A DNA stretch of 64,000 bases from Streptomyces lavendulae subsp. lavendulae (GTDB lineage: Bacteria; Actinomycetota; Actinomycetes; Streptomycetales; Streptomycetaceae), in the NCBI RefSeq assembly GCF_002803845.1, contig NZ_CP024985.1:806001-870000 (forward strand). The letters are read 5' to 3'. Both the position numbers and the translations under genes were made by a program. The notes beneath the pieces are model-generated. The model was not told the DNA's origin. It did no database searches and was given only the letters and a program-made list of their open reading frames with translations. Numbering within the stretch: position 1 is the first letter of the stretch; each line of letters starts with the position of its first letter. Below are positions 43,485-53,100 of the stretch, piece after piece.

Positions 43485-44533
43485 CGGGCGCTCCCTCCGG
43501 CCGCGGTGCGCGGGTCGATCAGCGGTTGCAGGAGGTCCACGAGGGCGTTGACCACGACGAACGCGGCCACGACCAGCAGCACGATCGCCTGGACGACCTG
43601 GAAGTCGAGCTGGTCGACGCTCTGGACGAGCAGGGAGCCCACGCCCGACATGCCGAAGGCGGTCTCGACGATGGCGGTGCTGACGAGCATCCCCGAGACG
43701 AGGAGCGCGGAGACGGTGACGATGGGGCCCAGCGCGTTGCGCAGGACGTGGCGCCGGATCACGGTCCGCCGGGGGGTGCCCCGGCTGAGCGCGACCTCGA
43801 CGTGTTCGCGGCGCAGTTCGTCGAGCATCGCAGAGCGGGTCACCCGCGTCACCAGCGCCGTGAAGGTCACGGCCAGGGCGATCGCCGGCAGGACGACGTG
43901 GTGCAGCCGGTCGAGCACCCCGCTGCCGTTGCCGATGGTCGGGAACCAGCCCAGGCGGACTCCGAGGAGGGAGCGCAGGAGCAGGGCGACGACGAAGGCG
44001 GGTGCGGCCGCGCCGATCGTGACCAGCAGCATCAGGGTCCGGTCGGTACGGGTGCCGCGGCGCAGCGCTCCGACGATCCCGGCGCCGACGCCCACGACGG
44101 CGATGATCAGGGCCGCGGTGGTGACGAGGAGCAGGGAGGAGGGCAGCCGGGACCAGATGACCGCGGAGACGTCCTGGTGGAAGAGGTGGGAGCGGCCGAA
44201 GTCCCCCTGGACGACGCCTTCGAGCCAGTGCCAGTAGCGCAGCAGGAAGGGCTGGTCGAATCCGTACTGGTGGCGTAGTTCGGCGAGTTGTTCGGGGCCG
44301 GGGCTGCGCCCGCGCACCAGGAAGGAGACCGGGTCGCCGGGTGCGAGGTAGAGGGAGGAGAACACCAGGAAGGAGGTGACCAGGAGGGTCGCGGCCATTG
44401 CGGCGAGCCGGCGCAGGACCCGCCCGGCCCGGGCGAGGACCGCCGGGGCCTGGGCGGGGGCGGCCTGGGCGGGGCCGGCCGGTACGGGGCCGGCCGGGGC
44501 GGGCGGCGCCGTGCCCGCGGGTGCTTCGGTCAT
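43481..44533 (-). CDS. Peptide/opine ABC importer permease (DppB type)
   Basis: A 350-aa permease with the DppB features APGDPVSFLV, QYGFDQPFLLRYWHWL and GDFGRS, and the EAA loop (HVEVALSRGTPRRTVIRRHVLRNAL). An Ala/Pro-rich N-terminal 30 residues precede the first helix. Its ATG overlaps the binding-protein stop. Confidence 0.93.
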   Translation of the reverse strand: MTEAPAGTAPPAPAGPVPAGPAQAAPAQAPAVLARAGRVLRRLAAMAATLLVTSFLVFSSLYLAPGDPVSFLVRGRSPGPEQLAELRHQYGFDQPFLLRYWHWLEGVVQGDFGRSHLFHQDVSAVIWSRLPSSLLLVTTAALIIAVVGVGAGIVGALRRGTRTDRTLMLLVTIGAAAPAFVVALLLRSLLGVRLGWFPTIGNGSGVLDRLHHVVLPAIALAVTFTALVTRVTRSAMLDELRREHVEVALSRGTPRRTVIRRHVLRNALGPIVTVSALLVSGMLVSTAIVETAFGMSGVGSLLVQSVDQLDFQVVQAIVLLVVAAFVVVNALVDLLQPLIDPRTAAGGSAR

Positions 44534-46257
44534 CCCCTGGCTCCGATCTCGGCGGCCCACGGGTAGTAGAGGTAGGCGATGGAGGGCTGGACGCCGGTGA
44601 TCCGCTTGCCCAGGAAGACGCTCACGGGCTGGGTGTACAGGGGCAGCCAGGGCAGTTCGCGCAGGGCGATGCGCTGGGCCTCGGCGTTGGCCGCCGCGTG
44701 GCCGGCCGGGTCGTAGGTGTCGACGGCGCGGTCGACGGCCGCGTCGTAGGCGGGGTCGGACCAGCCGCCGTAGTTGCTGAACGCGCCGGTGCGCAGGGAG
44801 GCGTACATGTCCAGCGGATCGGTGATGGAGGTGTACCAGAAGGTGAGGAAGAGGTCGACGCCCTCGCGGGCGGCGGGGTCGGTGAACAGGGCGGTGTACT
44901 TCTCGGCGGAGACGCTGTCGATCTGCGGCTTGAGTCCGATGGCCGTGGCGGCCTGGGCGACGGCCTGGGTGATGATCGTGGTCTGCGAGTCCAGGGGGCT
45001 GGTCGCGATCACGACCTTCTGTCCCGCCACTCCGGCCTCGGCGGCGAGCGCCTTGGCCGCGGCCGGGTCGTAGGGGTACTTCGGCAGGTCCTTCAGGAGG
45101 GCCTCGCGGGTGGCGGCGGGCGCGTCGCTCCACAGGTTGTCGGTGACGAGGGAGTCGGCGACCTCTCCGGCGCCGCCCGCTCCGGCCTTGACGATGCCCT
45201 TGCGGTCGATGGCCATGAGCAGGGCCCGGCGTACGCGGGCGTCGCCGAGGGGGCCCTTGAGGTTGCCGACGACCTCGTCGGCGACCGTGGTGTTGCGGCC
45301 GAAGTAGAGGCTTCCGGCCTGGGTGGAGCGCAGTTGGGCGTACGCGTTGGGCGGGACCATCCAGCCGCCGTCGACCTCGCCGGACTGGAAGGCGTTGACC
45401 CGGGTGGTGGCGTCGGCGAGGAAGACGAACTTCACCTCGCCGGACCTGGCCTTGAGTTCGGGGTTCCAGTAGGCGTCGTTGCGCTTGAGGGTGAGGGACT
45501 GGCCGGAGGTCCAGGAGCCGAAGGAGAAGGGGCCGGTGCAGTTGACGCCGGTCTGCGGGTTCCCGTAGTCCTTGCCCGCCTTGGCGAGGGTGGCGGCGGA
45601 CTCCACGGTGCCGGGGGCGGCGGCGAGGTACTTGTTGAAGGTGGAGTCGGGCTGGGTCAGCGTGACGGTGACCTCCATGTCCCCGCTGCGCTCGACCGAC
45701 TTGACGTTCTTGAAGGGGTACGCCCAGACGCTGGCCACGGCCGGGTCGAGGTTGCGGCGCAGCGAGGCGACCACGTCGTCGGCGGTGAGCGGGGTCCCGT
45801 CGTGGAACCGCACCCCGGGCCGGATCCGGTAGACCCAGGTGGTGGGGGTGGGGTTGCTGAACGAGGCCGCGAGGTTGGGGGAGGTCGTGAGGTCGGGGTT
45901 CCAGCGCAGCAGGCTCTCGCAGACGTTAGCGAGGATCTGGTTGGGCGGGTAGTCGAAGGACTGGGCGTAGTCGATGGAGGCGGGCTCGGCGAAGGTGGAC
46001 CAGGTGAAGGAGTCCAGGTCGCCGGCCGGGGCGGGGGTGCGGTCGGTGACCGTGTAGGCGGCGGCCCCGTCCTTCGCCGGGTGGGCCGTGCCGCTGCACC
46101 CGCCGGTGAGGAACACGGCGGTGGCGGCGAGCCCGCCGACCGCGGCGCGCCGGAGGCGGGCGGCGCGCAAGGAGCGGGGGGTGAGGGGGGTGTGGGAGGT
46201 GAGGGGGGTACGGCTGGTGGTCTGCGTGCGTGTCGCTCTCGATCGGGCTGATGGCAT
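44530..46257 (-). CDS. ABC importer substrate-binding lipoprotein (SBP_bac_5)
   Basis: A 575-aa extracytoplasmic binding protein. After a basic N-terminus comes AAVGGLAATAVFLTGGC, a slightly degenerate lipobox (LTGGC). The mature part is of the DppA/OppA type: LLRWNPDLTTSPNLAASF, VRFHDGTPLTADDVV, ALLMAIDRKGIV, and ITDPLDMYASLRTG. This class binds peptides, opines or nickel. The ligand is unknown, but the amidohydrolase encoded just upstream suggests an N-acylated or amide-containing nutrient. Confidence 0.93.
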   Translation of the reverse strand: MPSARSRATRTQTTSRTPLTSHTPLTPRSLRAARLRRAAVGGLAATAVFLTGGCSGTAHPAKDGAAAYTVTDRTPAPAGDLDSFTWSTFAEPASIDYAQSFDYPPNQILANVCESLLRWNPDLTTSPNLAASFSNPTPTTWVYRIRPGVRFHDGTPLTADDVVASLRRNLDPAVASVWAYPFKNVKSVERSGDMEVTVTLTQPDSTFNKYLAAAPGTVESAATLAKAGKDYGNPQTGVNCTGPFSFGSWTSGQSLTLKRNDAYWNPELKARSGEVKFVFLADATTRVNAFQSGEVDGGWMVPPNAYAQLRSTQAGSLYFGRNTTVADEVVGNLKGPLGDARVRRALLMAIDRKGIVKAGAGGAGEVADSLVTDNLWSDAPAATREALLKDLPKYPYDPAAAKALAAEAGVAGQKVVIATSPLDSQTTIITQAVAQAATAIGLKPQIDSVSAEKYTALFTDPAAREGVDLFLTFWYTSITDPLDMYASLRTGAFSNYGGWSDPAYDAAVDRAVDTYDPAGHAAANAEAQRIALRELPWLPLYTQPVSVFLGKRITGVQPSIAYLYYPWAAEIGARG

Positions 46258-46358
46258 CGTCTGCCTCCGTGAGGGGTGGGCTTCCTGAGGTGCGGGGTGC
46301 TGTCCGGCCGCGGGCGGACCGGCCGGGGGTGCGGTGCGTCGCCGGTGGGGGCCGGCGC

Positions 46359-48074
46359 TCAGTCCTTCGCGGCGAAGACCTGTTCGCCGTCGAGGTAGGT
46401 GCGGCGCACCCGGGTGCCGGCGATCTCGCCGGGGGGCAGCTCGAAGGGGTTGCGGTCGAGCACGACGAGGTCGGCGTACTTGCCCTCCTCGACGGTGCCG
46501 GTGACCCCGTCGAGGTGGTTCGCCCAGGCGCTGCCGGCGGTGTAGGCGGTCAGGGCCTGGGAGAGGGTCAGGGCCTGTTCCGGGAAGAAGGGCGCGACCG
46601 GCTCGCGGGGGCCGTCGGGGCCGTGGGCCGCGTCGGGGGTTCCGGCGGCCTCGTCGGGGACGGTCCGGTTGACGGCGACGTGGATGCCCCAGAGCGGGTT
46701 GGGGCTGCTCACCGACCAGTCGCTGCCGGCGACCAGGCGGGCTCCGGCCCGCCGGAGGTCTGCGAACGGGTACTGGAGGGCGGCGCGTTCGGGGCCCAGG
46801 AAGGGGATCGTCAGCTCGTCCATCTGCGGTTCGTGGGCGGCCCACAGCGCCTGGATGTTGGCGGCCGCCCCCACCCGGGCGAAGCGGGCGATGTCGTCGG
46901 GGTGGACGACCTGGAGGTGGGCGAGGTGGTGGCGGTTGTCGTTGGCGCCGTTGGCCGCGCGGGCCGCTTCCAGGGCGTCGAGGACCTCCCGTACCGCGCG
47001 GTCCCCGAGCGCGTGGAAGTGGAGCTGGAAGCCCGAGCGGTCGAGGAGGCGTACGGCTTCGGTGAGGAGCTCGGGATCGATGAAGCTGAGGCCGGAGTTC
47101 CCGGTGGCGCAGCCGCAGCCGTCGAGGTAGGGCTCCAGCATTCCGGCCGTGAAGTTCTCGGCGATGCCGTCCTGCATGATCTTGACGCTGGTGGCGTTGA
47201 AGCGGCCCACCCGTCCGGTGCGGCGGCGCTCTTCGATCTCGGGTATCTGTTCCAGCCCGCGCTCGCGGTCCCACCACAGAGCGCCGACCACCCGGGCGCG
47301 CAGCGATCCCTCGCGGGCGGCGCGCAGGTAGACGTCGTAGTTGTCGGGGTTGCCGGGGAAGGCGCCGATCATGGCGTCCTGCCAGCTGGTCACGCCGAGG
47401 GAGAAGAGGTGCTCCTGGGCGGCGAGGAGGCCGGCGTGTGCCTCGTCGGCGGTGGCGATCGGCACGTGGCGGGCGACCAGGTCCACGGCCCCCTCCTGGA
47501 GGGTGCCGGCCGGGAACCCGTCCGGTTCCCGCTCGATCCGGCCGTCCACGGGGTCGGGAGTGCCCGCGTCGACTCCCGCGAGGCGCAGGGCGGGGGTGTT
47601 GACCCAGGCGCCGTGTCCGTCGCGGTTGCCGAGCAGGACGGGCCGGTCGGGCACCACGGCGTCGAGCATGGCGCGGGTGGGGGTGCCGCCGGGGAAGACG
47701 TCCATCGACCAGCCGCCGCCGCGGATCCACGGCGCTTCGGGGTGCGCGGCGGCGTACGCGGCGACCACGGCCAGGTAGCCGTCGACCGAGTGCTCCCCGC
47801 TGAGGTCGCAGCCGAGCATCTGGACGCCGGCCACGACCGGGTGGACGTGGGCGTCCTGGAAGCCGGGGACGAGCAGCCCGCCCGCGAGGTCCACCACCTC
47901 GGTGCCCGCGTCGGCGAGCGAGCGCACCGCGCTCTCGTCGGCGACGGCGAGGATCCGGCCCGCGCCGACGGCCACGGCCGCGTCGACCGGTGTCCCGTGG
48001 GTCCCGGTGAACACCTGTCCTCCCACGAAGACGGTGTCCGCCCGCTGCCTGCCGTACTGCCTGTTCCGGTCCAT
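46359..48074 (-). CDS. YtcJ-like amidohydrolase (amidohydrolase family 3)
   Basis: A 571-aa cytoplasmic metal-dependent hydrolase. The start MDRNRQYG has a strong GGAGGAAG site. The metal motif is VPGFQDAHVHPVVAG; later conserved parts are GGGWSMDVFPGG, LHFHALGDRAV, AHLQVVHPDD, LVAGSDWSVSSPNPL and KYADLVVLDRNPF. The family acts on amides and formamides of various metabolites. It is the first gene of the TetR-controlled importer unit, so it probably hydrolyses the imported compound. Confidence 0.9.
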   Translation of the reverse strand: MDRNRQYGRQRADTVFVGGQVFTGTHGTPVDAAVAVGAGRILAVADESAVRSLADAGTEVVDLAGGLLVPGFQDAHVHPVVAGVQMLGCDLSGEHSVDGYLAVVAAYAAAHPEAPWIRGGGWSMDVFPGGTPTRAMLDAVVPDRPVLLGNRDGHGAWVNTPALRLAGVDAGTPDPVDGRIEREPDGFPAGTLQEGAVDLVARHVPIATADEAHAGLLAAQEHLFSLGVTSWQDAMIGAFPGNPDNYDVYLRAAREGSLRARVVGALWWDRERGLEQIPEIEERRRTGRVGRFNATSVKIMQDGIAENFTAGMLEPYLDGCGCATGNSGLSFIDPELLTEAVRLLDRSGFQLHFHALGDRAVREVLDALEAARAANGANDNRHHLAHLQVVHPDDIARFARVGAAANIQALWAAHEPQMDELTIPFLGPERAALQYPFADLRRAGARLVAGSDWSVSSPNPLWGIHVAVNRTVPDEAAGTPDAAHGPDGPREPVAPFFPEQALTLSQALTAYTAGSAWANHLDGVTGTVEEGKYADLVVLDRNPFELPPGEIAGTRVRRTYLDGEQVFAAKD

Positions 48075-48140
48075 CGACGCTTCCTCCGGCTCGGCGGGCG
48101 GGGCCCGCACGGCGTGTTCGTTGAGGAGGAGTGAACGGGA

Positions 48141-48169
48141 GCGCAACATTGTTGTCAACGGTGTTGCGC
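48141..48169. promoter_or_regulatory. TetR-type operator in the divergent promoter
   Basis: GCGCAACA and TGTTGCGC (48141-48148, 48162-48169) form perfect 8-bp arms 13 bases apart. The spacer holds GTTGTCAAC, itself nearly palindromic. The site lies 67 bases before the amidohydrolase start and 35 bases before the divergent TetR start, so it could repress both. Confidence 0.65.
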
Positions 48170-48203
48170 CGCCTCTGCTCCGCATCGTTACACTGGCCGC
48201 ACC

Positions 48204-48899
48204 ATGCCGAAGTCATCCGAGACACCCACCCGGTCCAAGCGCGCCGGAAGCCAGCTCACGCCCGACGCCATCATCGAAGCGAGCCTGCGCATCGCGGCGC
48301 GGGGCAGCGCGGACGCCTTCACCGTGCGCCGCCTCGGCGAGGAGCTCGGCGCCGACCCGACGGCGGTCTACCGGCACTTCCGCGACAAGGACGACCTGCT
48401 GCTGTCGGTGGCGGACCGCACCCTGGGCGAGGTCCTCGACAGCATCCCGGGGGGCCTCGACTGGAAGGACCGGCTGCGGGCCCTGGCCGCGGGCTCCCTG
48501 GAGGTGGCCCTCAAGTACCCGGTCGTCGGCTCGACCATGGCCAGCCGGACCACCCGCAGGCCCAACGAGTTCCGGGTGGTGGAGCTGATCCTCGGCGCCG
48601 TCACGGAGGCCGGGCTCGAAGGCGCCGAGGCCGCCGTGCACTACCGGATGGTCGGCGACTCCCTCCTGGCCTACGTCGGCCAGCGCGCCGCCTACATGCT
48701 CTTCGACCCGGACGTCCGCGCGGCCGACGAGTCCTCCTGGAGCCGGGAGTACCGGCTGGTCGACCCCCAGGGCTTCCCGCACATCACCGGGCTGAGCGCC
48801 GAGCTCGCCGGGGTGACGGAGGAACAGATCTTCGAGGTCAGGGTCGAGGCGCTGATCACCGCGATCGAGACGCGGGTACTGACCCTGCGCGCGGGCTGA
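48204..48899 (+). CDS. TetR-family regulator of the amidohydrolase/importer operon
   Basis: A 231-aa repressor with helix-turn-helix FTVRRLGEELGADPTAVYRHFRDKDDLL at residues about 35-65 and a larger, TetR_C-like ligand domain. It is divergent from the amidohydrolase gene with a clear palindrome between them. The ligand is probably the transported or hydrolysed compound. Confidence 0.9.
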   Translation: MPKSSETPTRSKRAGSQLTPDAIIEASLRIAARGSADAFTVRRLGEELGADPTAVYRHFRDKDDLLLSVADRTLGEVLDSIPGGLDWKDRLRALAAGSLEVALKYPVVGSTMASRTTRRPNEFRVVELILGAVTEAGLEGAEAAVHYRMVGDSLLAYVGQRAAYMLFDPDVRAADESSWSREYRLVDPQGFPHITGLSAELAGVTEEQIFEVRVEALITAIETRVLTLRAG

Positions 48900-48900
48900 A

Positions 48901-48935
48901 CCCCCGCCGCCCCGGTCCGGCCGGGGCGGCGGGGG
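48901..48935. terminator. Bidirectional GC hairpin with G-rich repeat
   Basis: A 15-bp perfect inverted repeat (48901-48915 with 48921-48935) lies between the TetR gene and the convergent monooxygenase. It continues into three GGGGGCGGC-like units up to about 48956. Confidence 0.7.
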
Positions 48936-48959
48936 CGGCGGGGGCGGCGGGGGCGGGTC

Positions 48960-50183
48960 CTACGGGAGCCCGTGGCCGCCGGGGTTGCCCGGCACGAGGA
49001 ATCCGGGCACCGCGACGGCGGGGAAGGTCAGCGCCTCCTCGTTCCGGCGGGCGAGTTCCTCGTGCGGCGTCAGCTGGAAGTAGTCGTCGCGGACCCGGCG
49101 GTGTTCGGGGGTGTCGGCCTGTTCGAGATCGCTCATCGCCCGGGAGGCGGCGACCATGGCCCTGGTCCGCTCACGGCGGATGTCCTCGTACGTCCGCAGG
49201 GCGAGCGGCAGGTCCTCGCGGGCCTGCGGACCGGCCAGGGTGTGGGCCAGGACCACGGCGTCCTCGATCGCCATGGCGGAGCCCTGGCCGAGGGTGGTCA
49301 GCATGGGGTGCGCCGCGTCACCGAGGAGGGTGACGGGGCCCTCTCCCCACCGTTCCAGGAACGGACGGTCGTGGGAGGGCGTGGCGAGGATGTCCCCGGG
49401 CGGCGTGGCCCCGATCACCGACCGCACCTCCTCGGCCCACCCCTCGAAGGCCCGGACGACGTCCTCCTTGGTGCCGTCCCAGGCGCGCGAGCGGTCTTCG
49501 GGCATGTTCCGGGTGCCCCACCAGTAGTAGCGCCCGTGGCCGATGTCGATGAGACCGAAGCGCTGTCCGCTGCCCCAGTAGTGGCGCACTGCGCCCGGGG
49601 CGAGCGCGGGGTGGCGGAAGGGGACGATGCCGAGCCAGCAGACGTAGCCGCTGTCCTGGGAGGGCTCCGGTCCCACGAGCCGGCCGCGCACGGCCGAGTG
49701 GAACCCGTCGGCACCGACGAGGAGGTCGCCGCGCGCCGAACTCCCGTCGCCGAAGCGGACGACGACGCCCCGGTCGTCGGTCTCGAAGCCGGTCGCGGTG
49801 GCGCCCAGGTGGACGGGGCAGTCCCCGGCCGCCTCCAGCAGGGCCTTCTGGAGGTCCGAGCGGCTCAGGCAGACGCTGGGCGCGCCGACCTTCTCGCAGA
49901 TCTCCTTGAAGGGCAGGTCCCTGATGAGACGTCCGCCGTGGTCCGTGACGGTGAAGGACTCGACGACCCGGCCGCGGTCCTCCAGGCCCAGGTCGATGCC
50001 CAGTGTGGCGAGGGCGCTGATGGCGTTGCTCATGACCGACAGGCCGGAACCGGCGGCGCGCAGTTCGGTGGCCCGTTCGTACACCTCCACGTCGATCCCG
50101 ACCCGGCGCAGGGCGACCGCGCAGGTCAGCCCGCCGATTCCGGCTCCGATGACGATGGCCTTCAGGGGGCGGTCCGTCGTCAT
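48960..50183 (-). CDS. FAD-dependent monooxygenase
   Basis: A 407-aa group A flavoprotein hydroxylase (UbiH/salicylate hydroxylase-like). FAD motifs are GAGIGGLTCAVAL at residue about 13, LLVGADGFHSAVRG near 160, and LLGDAAHPMLTTLGQG near 285. It starts four bases after the NRPS stop, so it is co-transcribed and probably oxidises the NRPS product or a precursor. The substrate is unknown. Confidence 0.92.
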   Translation of the reverse strand: MTTDRPLKAIVIGAGIGGLTCAVALRRVGIDVEVYERATELRAAGSGLSVMSNAISALATLGIDLGLEDRGRVVESFTVTDHGGRLIRDLPFKEICEKVGAPSVCLSRSDLQKALLEAAGDCPVHLGATATGFETDDRGVVVRFGDGSSARGDLLVGADGFHSAVRGRLVGPEPSQDSGYVCWLGIVPFRHPALAPGAVRHYWGSGQRFGLIDIGHGRYYWWGTRNMPEDRSRAWDGTKEDVVRAFEGWAEEVRSVIGATPPGDILATPSHDRPFLERWGEGPVTLLGDAAHPMLTTLGQGSAMAIEDAVVLAHTLAGPQAREDLPLALRTYEDIRRERTRAMVAASRAMSDLEQADTPEHRRVRDDYFQLTPHEELARRNEEALTFPAVAVPGFLVPGNPGGHGLP

Positions 50184-50187
50184 GTCG

Positions 50188-53100
50188 TCAGTTCCCCTCG
50201 TCGGAGCGGGCGGTGTCGGCGGTGTCGGCGGTGTCGGACCTGATCAGGTCCGCGACGGTCCTGGCCATGTGTTCCACGTACGGTTCCTCCATGATCGTGA
50301 GGTGGTCGCCGGGCACGGCGATGACCCGGAGCGGGCCGCCGGTGATGTCCCGCCAGCCGTTGGATTCGTCCTCGTGGCGGCTTCCGGCCGCGCCGTGCAT
50401 CGCGGCGAGGACCTCCGGCAGCGGCTCCATCGCGCGGATCAGGGTGAGCCCCCGGTAGCCGCCCTCGGGGCGGTACTCCAGCGCCGCCTGCCAGTTCGCC
50501 CGGTAGACGCCGAAGAGCCGGCGGATGACGGCTCCCGAGCTGCCGGCCGGCAGGACGCCCTCGTCGGCCGCGAGGCGGGCGATGAACTCGAACTTCTCGT
50601 CCAGGCCTTCCAGTCCGTCGGGGATGACCTCCATCGGCGAGTCCCCGCCGCGCCCCAGCCAGAGCAGTTCCCAGAAGAACCACCCCAGCAGTGCGTCGTC
50701 GTCGTGCCGGTGGCGCTCGCTCCGGCTCAGCGCGGTGGTGTCCAGGAGCACGAGGTGGGCCACCTCCTCGCCCGCGTCCCGCAGGCGGCGGGCGATCTCG
50801 AAGGCGACGAAGCCGCCGTAGGACCATCCGCCGACGCTGTACGGGCCGTGCGGCTGCACGGTACGCAGTGCGGCGATGTAGCTGTCCGCGAGCTCCTCGA
50901 CGGTGCCGAGCGGTGTGGTGCCCGGGTCCGAGCCGCACGCCTGGAGCGCGTAGAGCGGCTGGTCCTCGGGAAGGTGCCGGGCGAAGGGTACGTAACAGAG
51001 CACGTTGCCGCCCATGGGGTGGACCATGAACAGCGGCGGGCGGGTGCCCTGCGGGCGGATGGGGACCAGGGGGTCGAAGGCGGGGGCGGCGCCGCCCTCG
51101 CGCAGCCGTGCCGCGAGCCCGGCCGCGGTGGGAGCGGCGATGAACTGTGACAGCGGGATGCCGACGCCGTAGCGCTGTTCGATCCGGACCGTCAGCCGCA
51201 TGGCGGTGAGCGAGGTGCCGCCCAGGTCGAAGAGGCTGTCGTGGATGCCGACGGCGGGCAGGTCCAGCAGCTCGGCCAGTATCTCGCACAGTGCGCGTTC
51301 GTGGGCGTCGCGGGGCCCGGTGGTCCCGGCTTCGACGGCGGTGGCGAGCGGCATCCGGCGCAGGGCGGCGTCGTCCCGCTTCCCGCTGGGGGTCAGCGGC
51401 AGGTGCGTCACCCACTGCAGGTGGGAGGGGACGAGGTGTTCGGGCAGCTCGGTGCGCAAGCGCTCGCGGATGGCCGTGAGGTCCTCGCCGGTGCCCTCGC
51501 CCACGAGGAAGGCCGTGAGGAGGCATTCGCCGTTCTCCTGCCGGGCCACCACGGCGGCGTCGCGCAGGCACGGGTACGGCCCGGTGAGGGCGGTGACGGC
51601 CAGTTCCACCTCGGCGGGTTCGACGCGGTGGCCGCGCACCTTGACCTGGGCGTCGGCCCGGCCGGTGTACACGAGCGTGCCGTCGGGCAGCACCATCCCG
51701 AGGTCCCCGGTGTCGTACAGCATGCGGTCCTCGCCCGCGAAGGGATGCCGGACGAAGCGCTCCTTGGTCAGGTCCGGGCGGCCCTCGTAGCCGTCGGCCA
51801 GGCAGGTGCCGCCGAGGTGGACGGTGCCGCGCACCCCGGCGGGCACCGGGCGCATCCGGGCGTCCAGCACATGGGCCTCGGCGCCGTCGACGGGGCGTCC
51901 GATCGGGGGCAGCGCGGGGAAGGCGGCGGGGTCCCCGGTCATGGTGAAGGCGGTGGCCACGTGGGTCTCCGTCGGCCCGTACTGGTTCTCCAGCACGGCT
52001 CCGGGCAGGGCGGCGCACAGGGCGCGGATCTCCCGGGTGACGCGCAGCTGCTCGCCCGAGGACACCAGTACGCGCAGGGCGCGAGGGGTGATGCCCAGCG
52101 TCTGCGCGGTCTCCGCCAGCTGCTGGAGCGCCACGTAGGGCAGGAAGACGCGCTCGATGCCCGCGCGGTCGATCAGCCGCAGCAGCTCCGGCATGTCGCG
52201 CCGCCGGGCGTCGGCGATCAGGTGCAGCGTGCCGCCGGAGCAGAGCGTGGAGAAGACCTCCTGGAAGGAGACATCGAAGCTCATCGGCGCGTACTGGAGG
52301 GTGGCACCGCCCGCGGCGCCGCTCGGCGCCCGGGTCTGCCAGGCGACCAGGCCCGCCAGGGAACGGTGCGGCATGGCCACGCCCTTGGGCCAGCCCGTGG
52401 AGCCGGAGGTGAACAGGACGTAGGCGGTGGCGTCGGCGGGGATCGTCGCTGGGGGCTCCGCCACGGGCCCGGCGGACGGCTCGGTCACCGACTCGGCGGG
52501 CAGCAGCAGCGCCGGGTCACGGACGAGGCCGGCGTGGGCTGTGTGGGCGATGACCCTGAAGGGCTTGGCCTGTTCCTGCATCTCGGCCAGCCGCTTCGCG
52601 GGGTAGCCGACGTCCAGCGGCACCACGGCGCAGCCTGCCCGCAGTACGCCGAGGAGCACGGCGACGGTCTGCGGCAAGCGGTCCATGGCGATCCCGATCC
52701 GGGCCCCGAGGGGGGCGCCGAGTCCGCGGAGCCTGCGGGCCACCTGGCCGGCCGTCGCGTCCAGCCGTGCGTAGTCCCAGCGCTCCTCCCCCATCACCAG
52801 GGCGGTCGCCTCCGGGGTGCGGGCGGCCTGCCGTGCGAAGCGTTCGACGACGGTGGGGTGGTGCACGGCAGGGGCCGGGGCCGGGCGGTCCCCGAGGAAC
52901 GCGAAGTCGGGTTCGGCGTGGGGGTCCTGCACCATGCTCCGCAGGATCCCGCGGTACCCGTCGGCGAAGAGGGCGGCCTGGTCGGCGCAGAATCCGGTGC
53001 CGTCGTGATCGATGCGCATCCACACCCGTCCGCCGTCGGGCTCGGTCACCACGTTCACCAGGAGGCCGAAGTCGGTCTCCTCCCAGGTGCTTACGTCGCG

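Noticed and set aside
46230..48134. 634-codon plus-strand open frame
   Set aside because: Antisense of the YtcJ-like amidohydrolase, which carries complete metal motifs.
48936..48956. G-rich GGGGGCGGC units as a possible CRISPR or regulatory repeat
   Set aside because: Only three short contiguous units without spacers; simple low-complexity sequence beside a terminator.
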